Shown here in pieces: positions 23,901 through 32,315 of a stretch of 64,000 nt of DNA. The position numbers were made by a program, and so were the translations under genes. Below the pieces are notes generated by a model. It saw nothing but the letters and a program-made list of their open reading frames with translations, searched no databases and was not told where the DNA came from. The stretch lies in the NCBI RefSeq assembly GCF_000308715.1, contig NZ_BAGH01000309.1:1-64000 (forward strand), read 5' to 3'. Origin of the DNA: Nocardia tenerifensis NBRC 101015. GTDB taxonomy: Bacteria > Actinomycetota > Actinomycetes > Mycobacteriales > Mycobacteriaceae. Within the stretch, counting starts at the first letter, position 1, and the number at the start of each line of letters is the position of its first letter.

Positions 23901-26678
23901 GCGGGACGGAATGACATTGGTGAGCAGGCCCGGCATGGTCTCGTCGTTCGCTGGGGGGATGCGCTCGCGCAGGTCGGCCAGCGCGCCGTCGAACGTCCGC
24001 CAGGCATCGGCCGCCACCGGGTCACCGGAGCCGCGCAGCACGCGTTCCACCGAACTGGCGGTCACCCGCAGGGTGTAGTCGACCAGCGATCGGGGCGGCC
24101 CGCTGTGTGCCGCGATCACTCCGGTGCGCTCACGCAGCTCGGCCCACAATTCGCCGTGCTCGGCGATGAACGCGTGCGTCGCGCTGACCGCCATGAGCTG
24201 GCACCGGTCGATCGTCCGGGCCGTGACCGGCGGCAGCGGCAACTCCCGCAACGGCGGTGCTGGATAAAGCGATCCGAACGAGCGCTCCGGCGCCGGGCCG
24301 GTGCCGGTCAGCCAGTTCCGGACGTCGTCGTGGGTGAAGCCGCCCGGCAGATGACTGCTCCAGCCGACGAGCACGATCTCCTCGGCGCTCGGCTCCGGGG
24401 CGGATCGGATCGGGTTCTCCGGCGCGGGTGTCGTGTCGCGGACGAGCAGGTGCGCGTTGGTGCCGCCGAACCCGAACCCGGAGACGGCGGCCGTGCGCGG
24501 TCTCGATCCGGCGGGCCACTCGTGCCGTTCACGGGGGACTCGGACGCGGGTGGAGTCGATGCCGGGCGGCAGGGCGGTGAAGTAGGGCTGTCCCGGAATC
24601 TCATTGTGCCGCATTGCATTCAGCGTATGGATCAGCGAGAGCGCACCTGCGGCCCAGCCGCCGTGCCCGACGACCGCCTTGTTCGACGTGCAGAGCACAC
24701 CGTCGCCGGAGGCGAGTTCGGCGATCGTCGACAGCTCGACCTGGTCGCCGACCGGCGTCCCGGTGCCGTGCCCGACGATCCAGTCGACCTGTCCGGAATC
24801 GACCGCGTTGACCGCGCGGGCCCGGGTGAGCGCCAGTCGCTGCCCACCCGCGTCGGGCGCCGCGATCGCCTTGCCGCGCCCGTCGGATGAGCTGCCGAAA
24901 CCGGTGAGCAGCCCGAAAATCGGGTCACCGTCCCGTTGGGCCTGCCGGAGCCGTTTGAGCACCACGACGCCCGCGCACTCGCAGAACAGCACGCCGTCCG
25001 CGGCCACGTCGAAGGCGCGCACCTGTCCGCTGGTCGACAGTCCGCGCAGCTTGGCGAACAGGACCAGGTCCCGTCGTGCGCCGGAGTTGACCCCACCGCA
25101 GTAGGCGATGTCGCAGTCACCGGTCAGCAGGTCCTTCACCCCGAGATCCACCGCGTAGACCGATGAGGCGCAGGCCGTGTCCAGGATCAGCCGCACGGTG
25201 TCGTCCGGGAGGATACCGGCGACGGCCCGCCGCAGTACGTCCTCCGGCAGCGTCGCCGCGAGGGTGCTGTTCGCGGCGGGAAAGTGCTTGTCCAGCAACG
25301 GTTCGAGTCGATCGGCGCACCCGGCTCCGGCAAGCACCGCCGACTTGATCACGGTCTCCTCGAGGGCGCGGATGCCGCCGGGCCAGGCGCCCAGATAACA
25401 AGCCTGCCGATAGCCCGGCCGCTCGCGGACGTTCTCCCGCGCCTGGAGGATGCTGTGCCGCAACCAGGGCACCGCGCCGTCGCTCTCGCAGATCGAACCC
25501 GCGGCGATTTCGGCCGCGAGCCGGGGATGCGGGACGAAGTCATTGATGCTCCCATAGACCTTGCAATAGCCGCGGTCCTCGGCTCGTAGGTCGGGCGAGT
25601 AGATGCCCTCCACGTCGAACGATGAGGGTTCGGCGAACTGGTGCTCGCCGCGCAGCAGCAGGTCGTGAAATTCTTCCGGGTCATTGGCCCCGGGGACCGC
25701 CAGCCCCATGCCCACGACCGCGACGATCCCGTCGGGGTCGCCCCAGGCGTCCTCGTCGAGCTCCGGTTTCCCGGCGGCTTCGGCTACCGGTCCGGCGTGG
25801 TGGCCGTTCGCCTCCGGCCCGGCGAGCGGACGCAGTCCGACCCGCACGCCCGGCGTGCGCTCCGTCCACGCGGGCGGACGACCGTCGGGGATGGTGAGCA
25901 CCCGCTGCCCGAGGGTGATCCCGCCGTCCACCACCAGCGTCTGCCCGGTGATCGACGCCGCGCGCGGCGAGGCCAGGAAGACGACCGCGTCGGCGAGGTC
26001 CTGCTCCGATGGGCGCCGCAACGGGGTGGCCGCCTCGCACATGCGCTGGACCTCACGAGCTTGCGGAAACGCGTCGGCCACAGGGTTGTCCAGCAGCGAC
26101 CCGGACGCGGTGTTCACCCGGATGCCGGCAAGGCCGAGTTCCGCGGCGAAGTAGCGCGTGAGGGCCTCGACGGCGGCCTTGGACGACCCGACCACAGCGT
26201 AGGCGCCGACGGCGTACATCGACCCGATCGACGACAGATTGACGATGGCCTTGCCGTTCCCGGCCTCCAGCAGCGGCACGGCGTACTCCGTGCACCAGCG
26301 CACGCCGTGCACATTGGTGCGGTAGGTCTTCTCCCACTCCAGATCGGTGAGTTCGTCCAGGTTCCGCAACACGCCCTGTGCGGCGTTATTGACGAGGACG
26401 TCGAGACGTCCGTGCCGCTCCCTGATCACGGCGAACATCTCCCGCACGGCCTCACGTTTGGCGACCGAGGCGCGAACGGCCTCGGCTGACCCGCCCGCGG
26501 CGCGGATCATGTCCACGGTCTCGGCCGCGGCCTCGGCGGAGTGGAAGTAGTCGATGATGACGTGTGCGCCGCGCCGCGCGAACTCCAAGGCCGTCACCCT
26601 GCCCATGTTGCGGCCGCCGCCGGTGATGAGAACGATGCGATCGGCGAACTCCTGGTCCATGTCGCTCCGTTCGTTCAC
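20892..26678 (-). CDS. Iterative PUFA/enediyne-like synthase: FabL-type ER-KS-CLF-KR-DH
   Basis: A 1928-residue multidomain protein. Residues about 8-275 are an SDR very close in layout to FabL (type III enoyl-ACP reductase): NNAAQGVLR, a Tyr160-x6-Lys167 catalytic pair (not the classical Tyr-x3-Lys), and GIRVNTASGS. A linker leads to a KS at about 320-745 with DTACASS (Cys503), GHGTGTPVGD and NKAVVGHGG. A second KS-like domain (about 770-1080) keeps DLHG and the fold but has Arg944 at the catalytic Cys position, like a chain-length factor. A KR follows (TGGARGVT near 1316; YAPAN), then a hotdog DH with HxxxGxxxxP at His1644. No AT, ACP or PPTase is present; AT and ACP come from the coupled gene upstream. 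The start is GTG 26678 (GTGA overlap) or ATG 26660. Confidence 0.88.
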   Translation of the reverse strand: MNERSDMDQEFADRIVLITGGGRNMGRVTALEFARRGAHVIIDYFHSAEAAAETVDMIRAAGGSAEAVRASVAKREAVREMFAVIRERHGRLDVLVNNAAQGVLRNLDELTDLEWEKTYRTNVHGVRWCTEYAVPLLEAGNGKAIVNLSSIGSMYAVGAYAVVGSSKAAVEALTRYFAAELGLAGIRVNTASGSLLDNPVADAFPQAREVQRMCEAATPLRRPSEQDLADAVVFLASPRAASITGQTLVVDGGITLGQRVLTIPDGRPPAWTERTPGVRVGLRPLAGPEANGHHAGPVAEAAGKPELDEDAWGDPDGIVAVVGMGLAVPGANDPEEFHDLLLRGEHQFAEPSSFDVEGIYSPDLRAEDRGYCKVYGSINDFVPHPRLAAEIAAGSICESDGAVPWLRHSILQARENVRERPGYRQACYLGAWPGGIRALEETVIKSAVLAGAGCADRLEPLLDKHFPAANSTLAATLPEDVLRRAVAGILPDDTVRLILDTACASSVYAVDLGVKDLLTGDCDIAYCGGVNSGARRDLVLFAKLRGLSTSGQVRAFDVAADGVLFCECAGVVVLKRLRQAQRDGDPIFGLLTGFGSSSDGRGKAIAAPDAGGQRLALTRARAVNAVDSGQVDWIVGHGTGTPVGDQVELSTIAELASGDGVLCTSNKAVVGHGGWAAGALSLIHTLNAMRHNEIPGQPYFTALPPGIDSTRVRVPRERHEWPAGSRPRTAAVSGFGFGGTNAHLLVRDTTPAPENPIRSAPEPSAEEIVLVGWSSHLPGGFTHDDVRNWLTGTGPAPERSFGSLYPAPPLRELPLPPVTARTIDRCQLMAVSATHAFIAEHGELWAELRERTGVIAAHSGPPRSLVDYTLRVTASSVERVLRGSGDPVAADAWRTFDGALADLRERIPPANDETMPGLLTNVIPSRVANRFDLHGACLTTSAGRASTNAGLHIAAQYLRFGELDVALVLGINGNSTWSGADAAGRPAGNVAEGAFLLMLSRAATARERGWPVLARIDTGLRDEDTAIPAAQWGSAGDEPTYVGADGAVALVSGLCTGMPALRLPGGAIHPTVVMRRVEEEVPACTDVAVRHVVKIRREDEPAANAGLPALPPNGIVLTDSDELARELADPVDRAGGILVSTEGVRVPESVRRVPELVDADSIGDLLDDLAAAQPHVRVVTRAPDPAETDSAPAPALLRLQDLAFLLLARVGERATQGSVGMVLLDRLLNFDIHPNLALFTGMARSLAWELGGAPVLAVVSDGGLDTALDEWARESRTSRTRTVVRYRSGRRHVECLRAAPLPTPARDLLSDDHRVVLATGGARGVTAESMCLLAERTKAKLWLVGSVELDEVPEDITTATNEQEMLLRAKYLSMWRMTDTTTRIPVLMRRFDDLWHSREALANLRRMRRLAGPDRIRYVSCDLRNDVDVAALVARIRTEDGRIDVVVHGAGRNHAGRLSSKTLAQFREVRDVKVLGYTNLKRAMADDPPRRWHSFGSLAALLGGDGEVDYAPANEFLVSSARRARTVGGRDETAVCWSLWRDVGMGAEPALRKAITRRGALSGMSTAEGVRHFAAELTAGAHPEAVSVYVGTAERTLLSGLLSTATAPPDVLRAGAPPPVEHGDDPTRWSYRPDPRRDQHLLEHVYRGHSIVPAALFSALATALTERFREAPGSTTKAEDMELSEFMFADLARAEPVFALHLAPQDEHRVRVSITSDLMDARGRVLRKDRHHGSVTIVTRAGEERTVLRPWATPDLSSAVRLIQNPYAAAESPVQITGVLDTLFDIRLHSAANTGRWISRTDPAELFGVVSDTVTLIDAMGQLSALELTTDGHVPIKVPRRIGAVYQPIRGNDVELMRRYPLGLELVYFAEHDVCLAIAPDGQVVAELHHVTGSVVAEVPLSVLTAESSPPPTPHSKETHAHDVVQTV

Positions 26679-28084
26679 GCGGCTGCGACGGCGTCGTCGT
26701 GCAGCTTGCGCAGGTAGGCGGCCAGGTCTGGCAGCGTGGGGAACAGGCCAGGCCGGATGTCCGAGTCCGGAGTGGGCAGGTCGTAGCGGTCCAGGACCGT
26801 GGTTAGCAGCTCTATCTGCTTGACCGAGGAAATGCCAAGGTCCGCTTCCAGATCGACCTCATCGGTCAGCACGTCCAGCGGATAACCGAGCGTTTCGGCG
26901 AAGATCTGCCGCAGTTCGTCGGTGAGGACCTCGATCTCGGGTAGCGTGCCGTTCGTCGTGATCACCGCCTCCGTCTGGTCCGCTTCGGCGGGCGCGGGTG
27001 CGGGCGTAGACGCGAGGGCAGACGGAGCCGCAGGGGCGGGTGCGACAGCGGGCGAGGTCGAGAGGCTGGGAGCGGTCGCGGGTGCGGGCACGCCCTTGGG
27101 GAATGCGGCAACGGGTAGCGGCTCGGATGCGGCCGCGGAACCGTCGAAGAACGCGCGCAGTCCGGCCCGGTCCACCCGGCGGGCGAGCGGTGCGATGAAC
27201 TCGACGGAGTCGGGGACGGACAACCGGCTCAGATCGATCAGCGTCGATTTGGCCCCGCACTCGACGAACCGCTCCACCCCCTCGGCCAGGACCTCCGACA
27301 CCGCCGCACGGAATCGCACCGGCCGCACGAGGTGATCGCGCAACACAGCCCGTGCGTCGGCGGTGGACTCGACCGCCCGGCCCAGGATCGGGGAGAACAC
27401 CGCAGTGTGCCCGATCAGCGGATCCGTCCCGTCGACCGCCGGGCGCAGCAGTTCGGTGACGCCCGCGAGCAGCGGCCCATGGAACGGGTAGGGCGCACGC
27501 AGCCGCACCGCGTCGATATCCATCGCGGCGAGGATCTTCTGCACGGTCGCCAGCCCGTCTTCGGCGGCGGACAGCACGGTCTGTCCCGGCGCATTGTCGG
27601 CCGCCAGCGCGGCCGAGCCGTCGCCCAGCACGGCGACCAGCCCCGTCGCGCGACGCACACCGAGTCGTGTCGCAAGCAGTCCCCCTGGCGGCGAACTCTC
27701 CCGGAGATGGGTCTCGCGCTCGCAGAGCAGACGAAAACCGTCCTCGAAGGACAGCCACCCACCGGCCACCAGCGCTGCGATCTCCCCTTGGCTGTGCCCG
27801 ACCAGCACGTCGGGCCGCTGTCTTTCGGCACGCAGCAGCCGGTGCAGCGCCACGGAGGTGGTGAAGATCGCCAGCGCCACCGTCGGCGGTGGAGGCGATT
27901 GCCCTTCCCGCCGCAGTCCGTCCCCGTCGATGAGCGCGGACCGGATACCGCGGTGGCCGTAGCCGGAGGCGATCGCGTCGGCTTCACGCAGCGTCTCGGA
28001 CACCGAACTCTCGTCCGCGAGGTGGCGCAGGATACCCGGCACGAACGAACCCTGGCCTGGAAAGAGAAAAGCGGTCTTCACCAT
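26675..28084 (-). CDS. AT-ACP didomain protein for the ER-KS-CLF-KR-DH synthase
   Basis: A 469-residue protein. Residues 1-300 form a malonyl-type acyltransferase: FLFPGQGS at the start, nucleophile in GHSQGE (Ser98), and the YPFHG His block. An Ala/Pro-rich linker of about 60 residues leads to a C-terminal ACP with LGISSVKQIEL, in which Ser420 aligns with the phosphopantetheine serine (compare LGIDSIK in PUFA synthases). It is first in the three-gene unit and overlaps the synthase start by four bases. It presumably loads extender units and carries the growing chain in trans. Upstream is a divergent region with a palindrome. Confidence 0.9.
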   Translation of the reverse strand: MVKTAFLFPGQGSFVPGILRHLADESSVSETLREADAIASGYGHRGIRSALIDGDGLRREGQSPPPPTVALAIFTTSVALHRLLRAERQRPDVLVGHSQGEIAALVAGGWLSFEDGFRLLCERETHLRESSPPGGLLATRLGVRRATGLVAVLGDGSAALAADNAPGQTVLSAAEDGLATVQKILAAMDIDAVRLRAPYPFHGPLLAGVTELLRPAVDGTDPLIGHTAVFSPILGRAVESTADARAVLRDHLVRPVRFRAAVSEVLAEGVERFVECGAKSTLIDLSRLSVPDSVEFIAPLARRVDRAGLRAFFDGSAAASEPLPVAAFPKGVPAPATAPSLSTSPAVAPAPAAPSALASTPAPAPAEADQTEAVITTNGTLPEIEVLTDELRQIFAETLGYPLDVLTDEVDLEADLGISSVKQIELLTTVLDRYDLPTPDSDIRPGLFPTLPDLAAYLRKLHDDAVAAA

Positions 28085-28199
28085 AGTCGACAGAACCTTC
28101 TCGATAGGCGGGAAAAGGCGATGAACTCATTTGATACCGTCGCGCCGATAATCCCGTCGTGTCAATGCGCGTCCCGCCGGATGGACCGCGCGCCCGAAC

Positions 28200-28250
28200 G
28201 TTCCACTGCATGGAACCCCGGTTGACCGGCGTTTCGTCGTGCGGTTAGCT
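28200..28250 (+). promoter_or_regulatory. Divergent promoter region with palindrome and sigma-70-like boxes
   Basis: GTTCCA-CTGCA-TGGAAC (28200-28216) is a perfect palindrome. It is followed by TTGACC (28222-28227), a 17-base spacer, and TTAGCT (28245-28250), a plausible promoter for the SnoaL-like gene. The region also serves the synthase operon on the minus strand. Confidence 0.4.
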
Positions 28251-28287
28251 TCGATAAAGGTCGATTCCGCGGATCGAGGGAAGCCGA

Positions 28288-28686
28288 ATGAGCGCCAAAG
28301 AGCAGCATTTGCGTTTCGTCGAGGAAATATGGCTCGAGCACAATTTCGATATCGTGCACGAGGTTGTCCACGACAATTTCTCGGCACACGATCCGATCGC
28401 CGGTGAAGTACACGGCCCGGCCGAATTCAAGCTGTTCCTGCAATTGATGCTGACCTCGTTCCCGGATCAGAGCATGGAAGTTCGCGCGGTCATTCAGGAG
28501 GGAGATCGGACGGCATTGCGCTGGTTCAGCGCCGGAACCCACACCGAGAACGAGCTGTTCGGCATCGAGCCCGCCGGCAAGCGATTCTCCATCGACGGTC
28601 TGACCTTCATCGATTGGCGGCACGACCGGATGGCCGAACTGTGGTTCGCCTACGACCTCCACCACGTGATCCAGCAGCTCGGATGA
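28288..28686 (+). CDS. SnoaL-like (NTF2-fold) protein
   Basis: A 132-residue single-domain NTF2-fold protein of the SnoaL/ester-cyclase type: FVEEIWLEHNFDIVHEVVHDNFSAHDP at the start, GPAEFKLFLQLMLTSFPD in the middle, and the GRRFxIDGxTFIDWRHDRM-like block near the end. Such proteins include polyketide cyclases but also many of unknown role. It is divergent from the synthase operon, so a link to its product is possible but unproven. Confidence 0.8.
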   Translation: MSAKEQHLRFVEEIWLEHNFDIVHEVVHDNFSAHDPIAGEVHGPAEFKLFLQLMLTSFPDQSMEVRAVIQEGDRTALRWFSAGTHTENELFGIEPAGKRFSIDGLTFIDWRHDRMAELWFAYDLHHVIQQLG

Positions 28687-28732
28687 GCGCTTCCGCGGCC
28701 CAATCCGACTCCCGGACCGGACGCTGACAACC

Positions 28733-30232
28733 GTGGGGGAACACAGGGCGCGCCGATTGGCCGCCACCCTCGCGCGGCTGGCCGTCCGCGAGGCACGCCA
28801 CTCGGTGACCAGCGACGCCGACCAGCGGGCATTGCTGCGCGCCCGGGAAATCCGCGCGGCGTTCGAACAGCTCGGCCCCCTCTACATCAAGGTCGGCCAG
28901 ATGCTGTCCACCAGACCAGATTTCGTCTCGCCCACCACCATGGACGAACTGGGCAAACTCCATGACCAGGTGCCGCCGACCCCGTTCACGGAGTTCGAGC
29001 CCGTCCTCGAGGCGGAGATGGGCCGGCGCTGGCGGCACTACTTCCGCCACATCGACGTCGACCGCCCGCTCGGCTCGGCCTCACTGGCTCAGGTGTACCG
29101 GGTGTGGCTCACCGACGGCCGGCCCGCCGCCCTCAAGATCCAGCGTCCCGGCATCCGGCCGCTGATCCGGTCCGATATGGCGCTGCTGCGCCGAGCCGCG
29201 CGCCTGGTGGCCGCGGCACGTCCGCAGTTCAATGCCGTGGCCGATCTGGGCGCGATGATGGGTCTGATCTTCGAATCCGTCGTCGATGAGCTGGATTTCA
29301 CCGTCGAGGCCAGCAACATGGATGTCGGCCGCGCGCAAGCGCGAGAGTTCGGCCTGTTGCACGTGCCCGAGGTCCTACTGGCCACACCGGGAGTGTTGTT
29401 GCAGGACATGGCCGCCGGGGGCTCGATCCGCGATGTCCCCGCAGCCGAGTTCGACGAGGAGGAACGCGCCGCCATCGCCCACGACCTCTTGGCCTTCATG
29501 TACCACAGCTACTTCGTAGGGCGAACGTTCCACGCCGACCCGCACCCGGGCAACATCTTCATCGAACCCGGCCTGGGCGCCTACCTGCTCGACTGGGGAA
29601 TGGTCGGCAGGCTGGACCGCCCGACGAGCCTGAAGCTGGCCCTCGCGCTGATCAACGTCGCGCAGAACGACGGCGAGGGCGCGGCCAAGGCGTGGGTGGA
29701 GATGGGCATGCTCACGGAGTGGGCCGACGTCGGCGGCTTCATCGGCGACGTATCCACCCTGGTCCCCAAGGTGGCGACGGCCTCGCTGGAGCACCTCAAC
29801 TTCGGCATCGTCCTGACCACACTGCTCCGGCACTCCACCAATCGCGGCATCAAGATCAGCCCGGTGATCCCGATGCTGGGCAAGTCCTTCGCCAACATGG
29901 AGGGTTCCATCCGCTGCCTGGCCCCCGAACTCGGCGCCGCCGGGGTACTACGCGCCGAACTGTCCGACATCGTGGTCGACCTGACCTGCGAGGTGCTGTC
30001 CAACACCTACCTCGCCCGCAACATGGTCGAACTGCTGCTCACCGCGAACAGCAGCTACAGCCAGACCCGGACGATCCTGGGCCAGCTGAGCACCCGGGAG
30101 CTCCAGTTCCCGATAGAGACGACCAAACGTCGCACTCCCCATGTCCCCGGTGCCCAGGCCGTCCCCGCACTGCTGGCCGGACTGGGCGGCGGATGGCTGT
30201 GGCACCGCTGGCGCCGCGGGGATCGGAGGTGA
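28733..30232 (+). CDS. ABC1/AarF/UbiB-family atypical kinase-like protein
   Basis: A 499-residue protein with the UbiB signature: LYIKVGQMLSTRPDF (KxGQ), the Ala-rich loop GSASLAQVY, the catalytic lysine region LKIQRPGI, FHADPHPGN and LDWGMVG. UbiB/COQ8-like proteins are ATPases that support isoprenoid-quinone or lipid metabolism at membranes. Full length, with a C-terminal hydrophobic patch (ALLAGLGGGWLWHRW). Start GTG 28733, 46 bases after the SnoaL-like gene, so probably cotranscribed. Confidence 0.9.
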   Translation: MGEHRARRLAATLARLAVREARHSVTSDADQRALLRAREIRAAFEQLGPLYIKVGQMLSTRPDFVSPTTMDELGKLHDQVPPTPFTEFEPVLEAEMGRRWRHYFRHIDVDRPLGSASLAQVYRVWLTDGRPAALKIQRPGIRPLIRSDMALLRRAARLVAAARPQFNAVADLGAMMGLIFESVVDELDFTVEASNMDVGRAQAREFGLLHVPEVLLATPGVLLQDMAAGGSIRDVPAAEFDEEERAAIAHDLLAFMYHSYFVGRTFHADPHPGNIFIEPGLGAYLLDWGMVGRLDRPTSLKLALALINVAQNDGEGAAKAWVEMGMLTEWADVGGFIGDVSTLVPKVATASLEHLNFGIVLTTLLRHSTNRGIKISPVIPMLGKSFANMEGSIRCLAPELGAAGVLRAELSDIVVDLTCEVLSNTYLARNMVELLLTANSSYSQTRTILGQLSTRELQFPIETTKRRTPHVPGAQAVPALLAGLGGGWLWHRWRRGDRR

Positions 30233-30655
30233 GCAAGCCGGTCGCGGAATCACCGTGCTCGATTGCATTCAGCGGCAGGGCAGCCCGATCTCCGACAACC
30301 GGAGCCTTCGCACCCCTGAACCTACGCGAATCCGACCCCCGGCCGTCGCCGACCCACGCGGCACAAATCCACGGCGATCAGCGAATCCATCCCGACTCCG
30401 GCGGTCACGTTCGACACGCTGTGCGATCGCGCCTCTCGAAGTGATCGTATAGGTCTGAAAGCTGCACTCGTAGGCACGGTATGCCCCGGCGATTGCCGCA
30501 GGCATCCCGGCAGGGTCTCCGCGCGCACCGTTGGCCTCAGCTTTCCGAAGCGCCATCAACGCACACAGTCGCGGTCCCTCTCCTGAGCGCTGCTCGCGAC
30601 GCCGCCTGAGCATATGCACGGCCAATGGTCCCCCGCCGTGTCGATCCCGGCCGAT
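30233..30655. other. 423-base gap with a fossil-like ACP motif on the minus strand
   Basis: No intact gene was found. Reading the minus strand at about 30360-30420 gives GVGMDSLIAVDL, close to the PKS carrier-protein motif GxDSLxAVEL, but with no domain around it and an early stop. It may be a remnant or chance. Confidence 0.3.
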
Positions 30656-31063
30656 TCACTTTGCGGTGACTGGCATTTCGTATGCCGTGCGGGCCGCTTC
30701 CACTTCGTCCATATGTTGTTCGGCCCAGTCCTTGATCGCCCGCATGACGGGGAGTAGCGAACGCCCGAGTGGGGTGAGTTCGTAGTCGACTCGCTGGGGC
30801 ACGGTCGGCCAGACCGTGCGGGTGACCAGGCCGTCGCGTTCCAGGCTGCGCAGGGTCTGGGTGAGCATTTTCTGACTGACGCTGGCGAGTCGCCGCTGGA
30901 GGTCGCTGTAGCGCTGTGGCCCATCGGCGAGGGCGTTGACCGCGAGACTGACCCACTTGTCGGAGATTCGGTCCAATAGTTTGCGGGCAGGGCATTCGGC
31001 GAGGTAGGCGTCGTATGCGGCGCTGTGTTCGGCGCGGCGTTGCGCCGCGGTCCGGGTGGACAT
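30656..31063 (-). CDS. HxlR (DUF24)-family redox-type regulator
   Basis: A 135-residue winged-helix protein. It has the family start [19 protein letters not shown] with the single conserved Cys that senses electrophiles or oxidants in YodB, HypR and QorR, then [26 protein letters not shown] and [15 protein letters not shown] 31063 has GGAGG eight bases upstream. It is divergent from a quinone-oxidoreductase gene, the same arrangement as QorR with its target, so it probably represses that gene until quinone or thiol stress. Confidence 0.92.
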   Translation of the reverse strand: MSTRTAAQRRAEHSAAYDAYLAECPARKLLDRISDKWVSLAVNALADGPQRYSDLQRRLASVSQKMLTQTLRSLERDGLVTRTVWPTVPQRVDYELTPLGRSLLPVMRAIKDWAEQHMDEVEAARTAYEMPVTAK

Positions 31064-31100
31064 ATGGGAACCTCCGGGTGCGGTGGGCACTTGCGAGTGC

Positions 31101-31121
31101 CTACTTCCCATTGAAGAGTAG
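31101..31121. promoter_or_regulatory. Candidate HxlR operator
   Basis: CTACT (31101-31105) and AGTAG (31117-31121) form an inverted repeat in the 77-base gap between the divergent HxlR and oxidoreductase genes. Confidence 0.4.
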
Positions 31122-31140
31122 CTCTCTAATAGTTGTGTAC

Positions 31141-32076
31141 ATGAGCAAGCGAGAGTTGATGCGAGCGGTGGTGGCTCGCGGCTACGGCGGACCCGAGGTC
31201 TTGCAGGTCGTCGACGTGGCTATCCCGGAGCCGAGTGTGGGTGAGATCCGGATCAAGGTGCAGGCCGCGACCGTCAACCCGGTCGATGTGGCGACTCGGT
31301 CGGGCGCGCTGGTCGAAGCCGGATTGATGGCGCCGCGCGAGATCACCGGTATCGGTTGGGATGTCGCCGGTGAGGTCGACCAGCTCGGTCCGGATGTCGA
31401 CGGATTTACAGTGGGGCAGAAGGTGATCGGCCTGCGTGACCTGCTCGATGTGTCGCTCGGCGCGTACGCGGATTATGTAGTGCTCGACGCCGCCGCCGTT
31501 GCCGCGGCGCCGACGGGGTTGTCGCCGGTCGAGGCGGCTACCTTGCCGCTCAACGGCCTCACCGCCGCCCAGTCGCTCGATCTGCTCGACCTCTCCGAGG
31601 ACGACACCCTCCTGGTGACCGGTGCGACCGGCGCCGTCGGCGGTTTCGCCGTCCAGCTCGCGGCGCAACAAGGCGTGCGGGTGCTCGTCCAGGGCGGCGA
31701 CACGGATTTCCTCCAATCCGTCGGCGCGCGGTGGACACTTCCACGCGACGCCGACCTCGCGGCCGAGACGCGCCGGCGTGTGCCCGGCGGCGCGCACGCG
31801 GCGCTGGACACCTCCGGTGCCGGCATCCGTGCTCTCGCCGCGGTCCGCAACCGCGGCCGTTTCGTCACTGTCGTCGGCGGACCGGACCCGAAACCGCTGC
31901 GCGGCATCACCGTTCACCACGAATGGATTCACGCCGACGGGAACACCCTGGCCCGTCTCGCCGGACAGAAGCTCACCGCCCGCGTCGCCGACATCCTCCC
32001 ATTGCACGCAGCCGCCGAAGCGCACACCCGCCTCGCCACCGGTCGTTTCTCAGGACGCCTCGTTCTGACACCGTGA
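31141..32076 (+). CDS. Zinc-independent quinone oxidoreductase-like (MDR family)
   Basis: A 311-residue NADPH-dependent reductase: GroES-like N-terminus ([21 protein letters not shown]) and Rossmann domain with [16 protein letters not shown]. No structural zinc cysteines are present, as in QOR. It likely reduces quinones or alpha,beta-unsaturated carbonyls. ATG 31141 is used; ATG 31159 ([11 protein letters not shown]) is a common family start and equally possible. Confidence 0.88.
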   Translation: MSKRELMRAVVARGYGGPEVLQVVDVAIPEPSVGEIRIKVQAATVNPVDVATRSGALVEAGLMAPREITGIGWDVAGEVDQLGPDVDGFTVGQKVIGLRDLLDVSLGAYADYVVLDAAAVAAAPTGLSPVEAATLPLNGLTAAQSLDLLDLSEDDTLLVTGATGAVGGFAVQLAAQQGVRVLVQGGDTDFLQSVGARWTLPRDADLAAETRRRVPGGAHAALDTSGAGIRALAAVRNRGRFVTVVGGPDPKPLRGITVHHEWIHADGNTLARLAGQKLTARVADILPLHAAAEAHTRLATGRFSGRLVLTP

Positions 32077-32315
32077 ACTTCACCGTCCGGTCCGCCCGGG
32101 CCGGCCACTGGTGTCCACGCAGCTCGAACTGGCCCGAGCCTATGGACCGGGCGGCAACGGCTGGAAAATCGTTCGAGCAAAGGGCGAGCCGAGCAGCTCT
32201 GCCGCTGCATGCGCCATGTGTTGAACGCGGCGGTGCGCGGACAGGAACACAGCCACGATGCTGAGGGGTTACCGCCGAGCGCTGGTGCGGCGTGATTGCT
32301 CCGGCCCGGCTCGGG

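Noticed and set aside
20441..28084. Enediyne biosynthetic cluster
   Set aside because: The thioesterase is enediyne-like, but the synthase lacks the AT-ACP-PPT order, and the E3/E4/E5/E11 cassette is not in the window.
30269..30625. Open frame of 118 residues on the minus strand
   Set aside because: Biased composition, no start signal, no homology; it only coincides with the region of the ACP-like motif.
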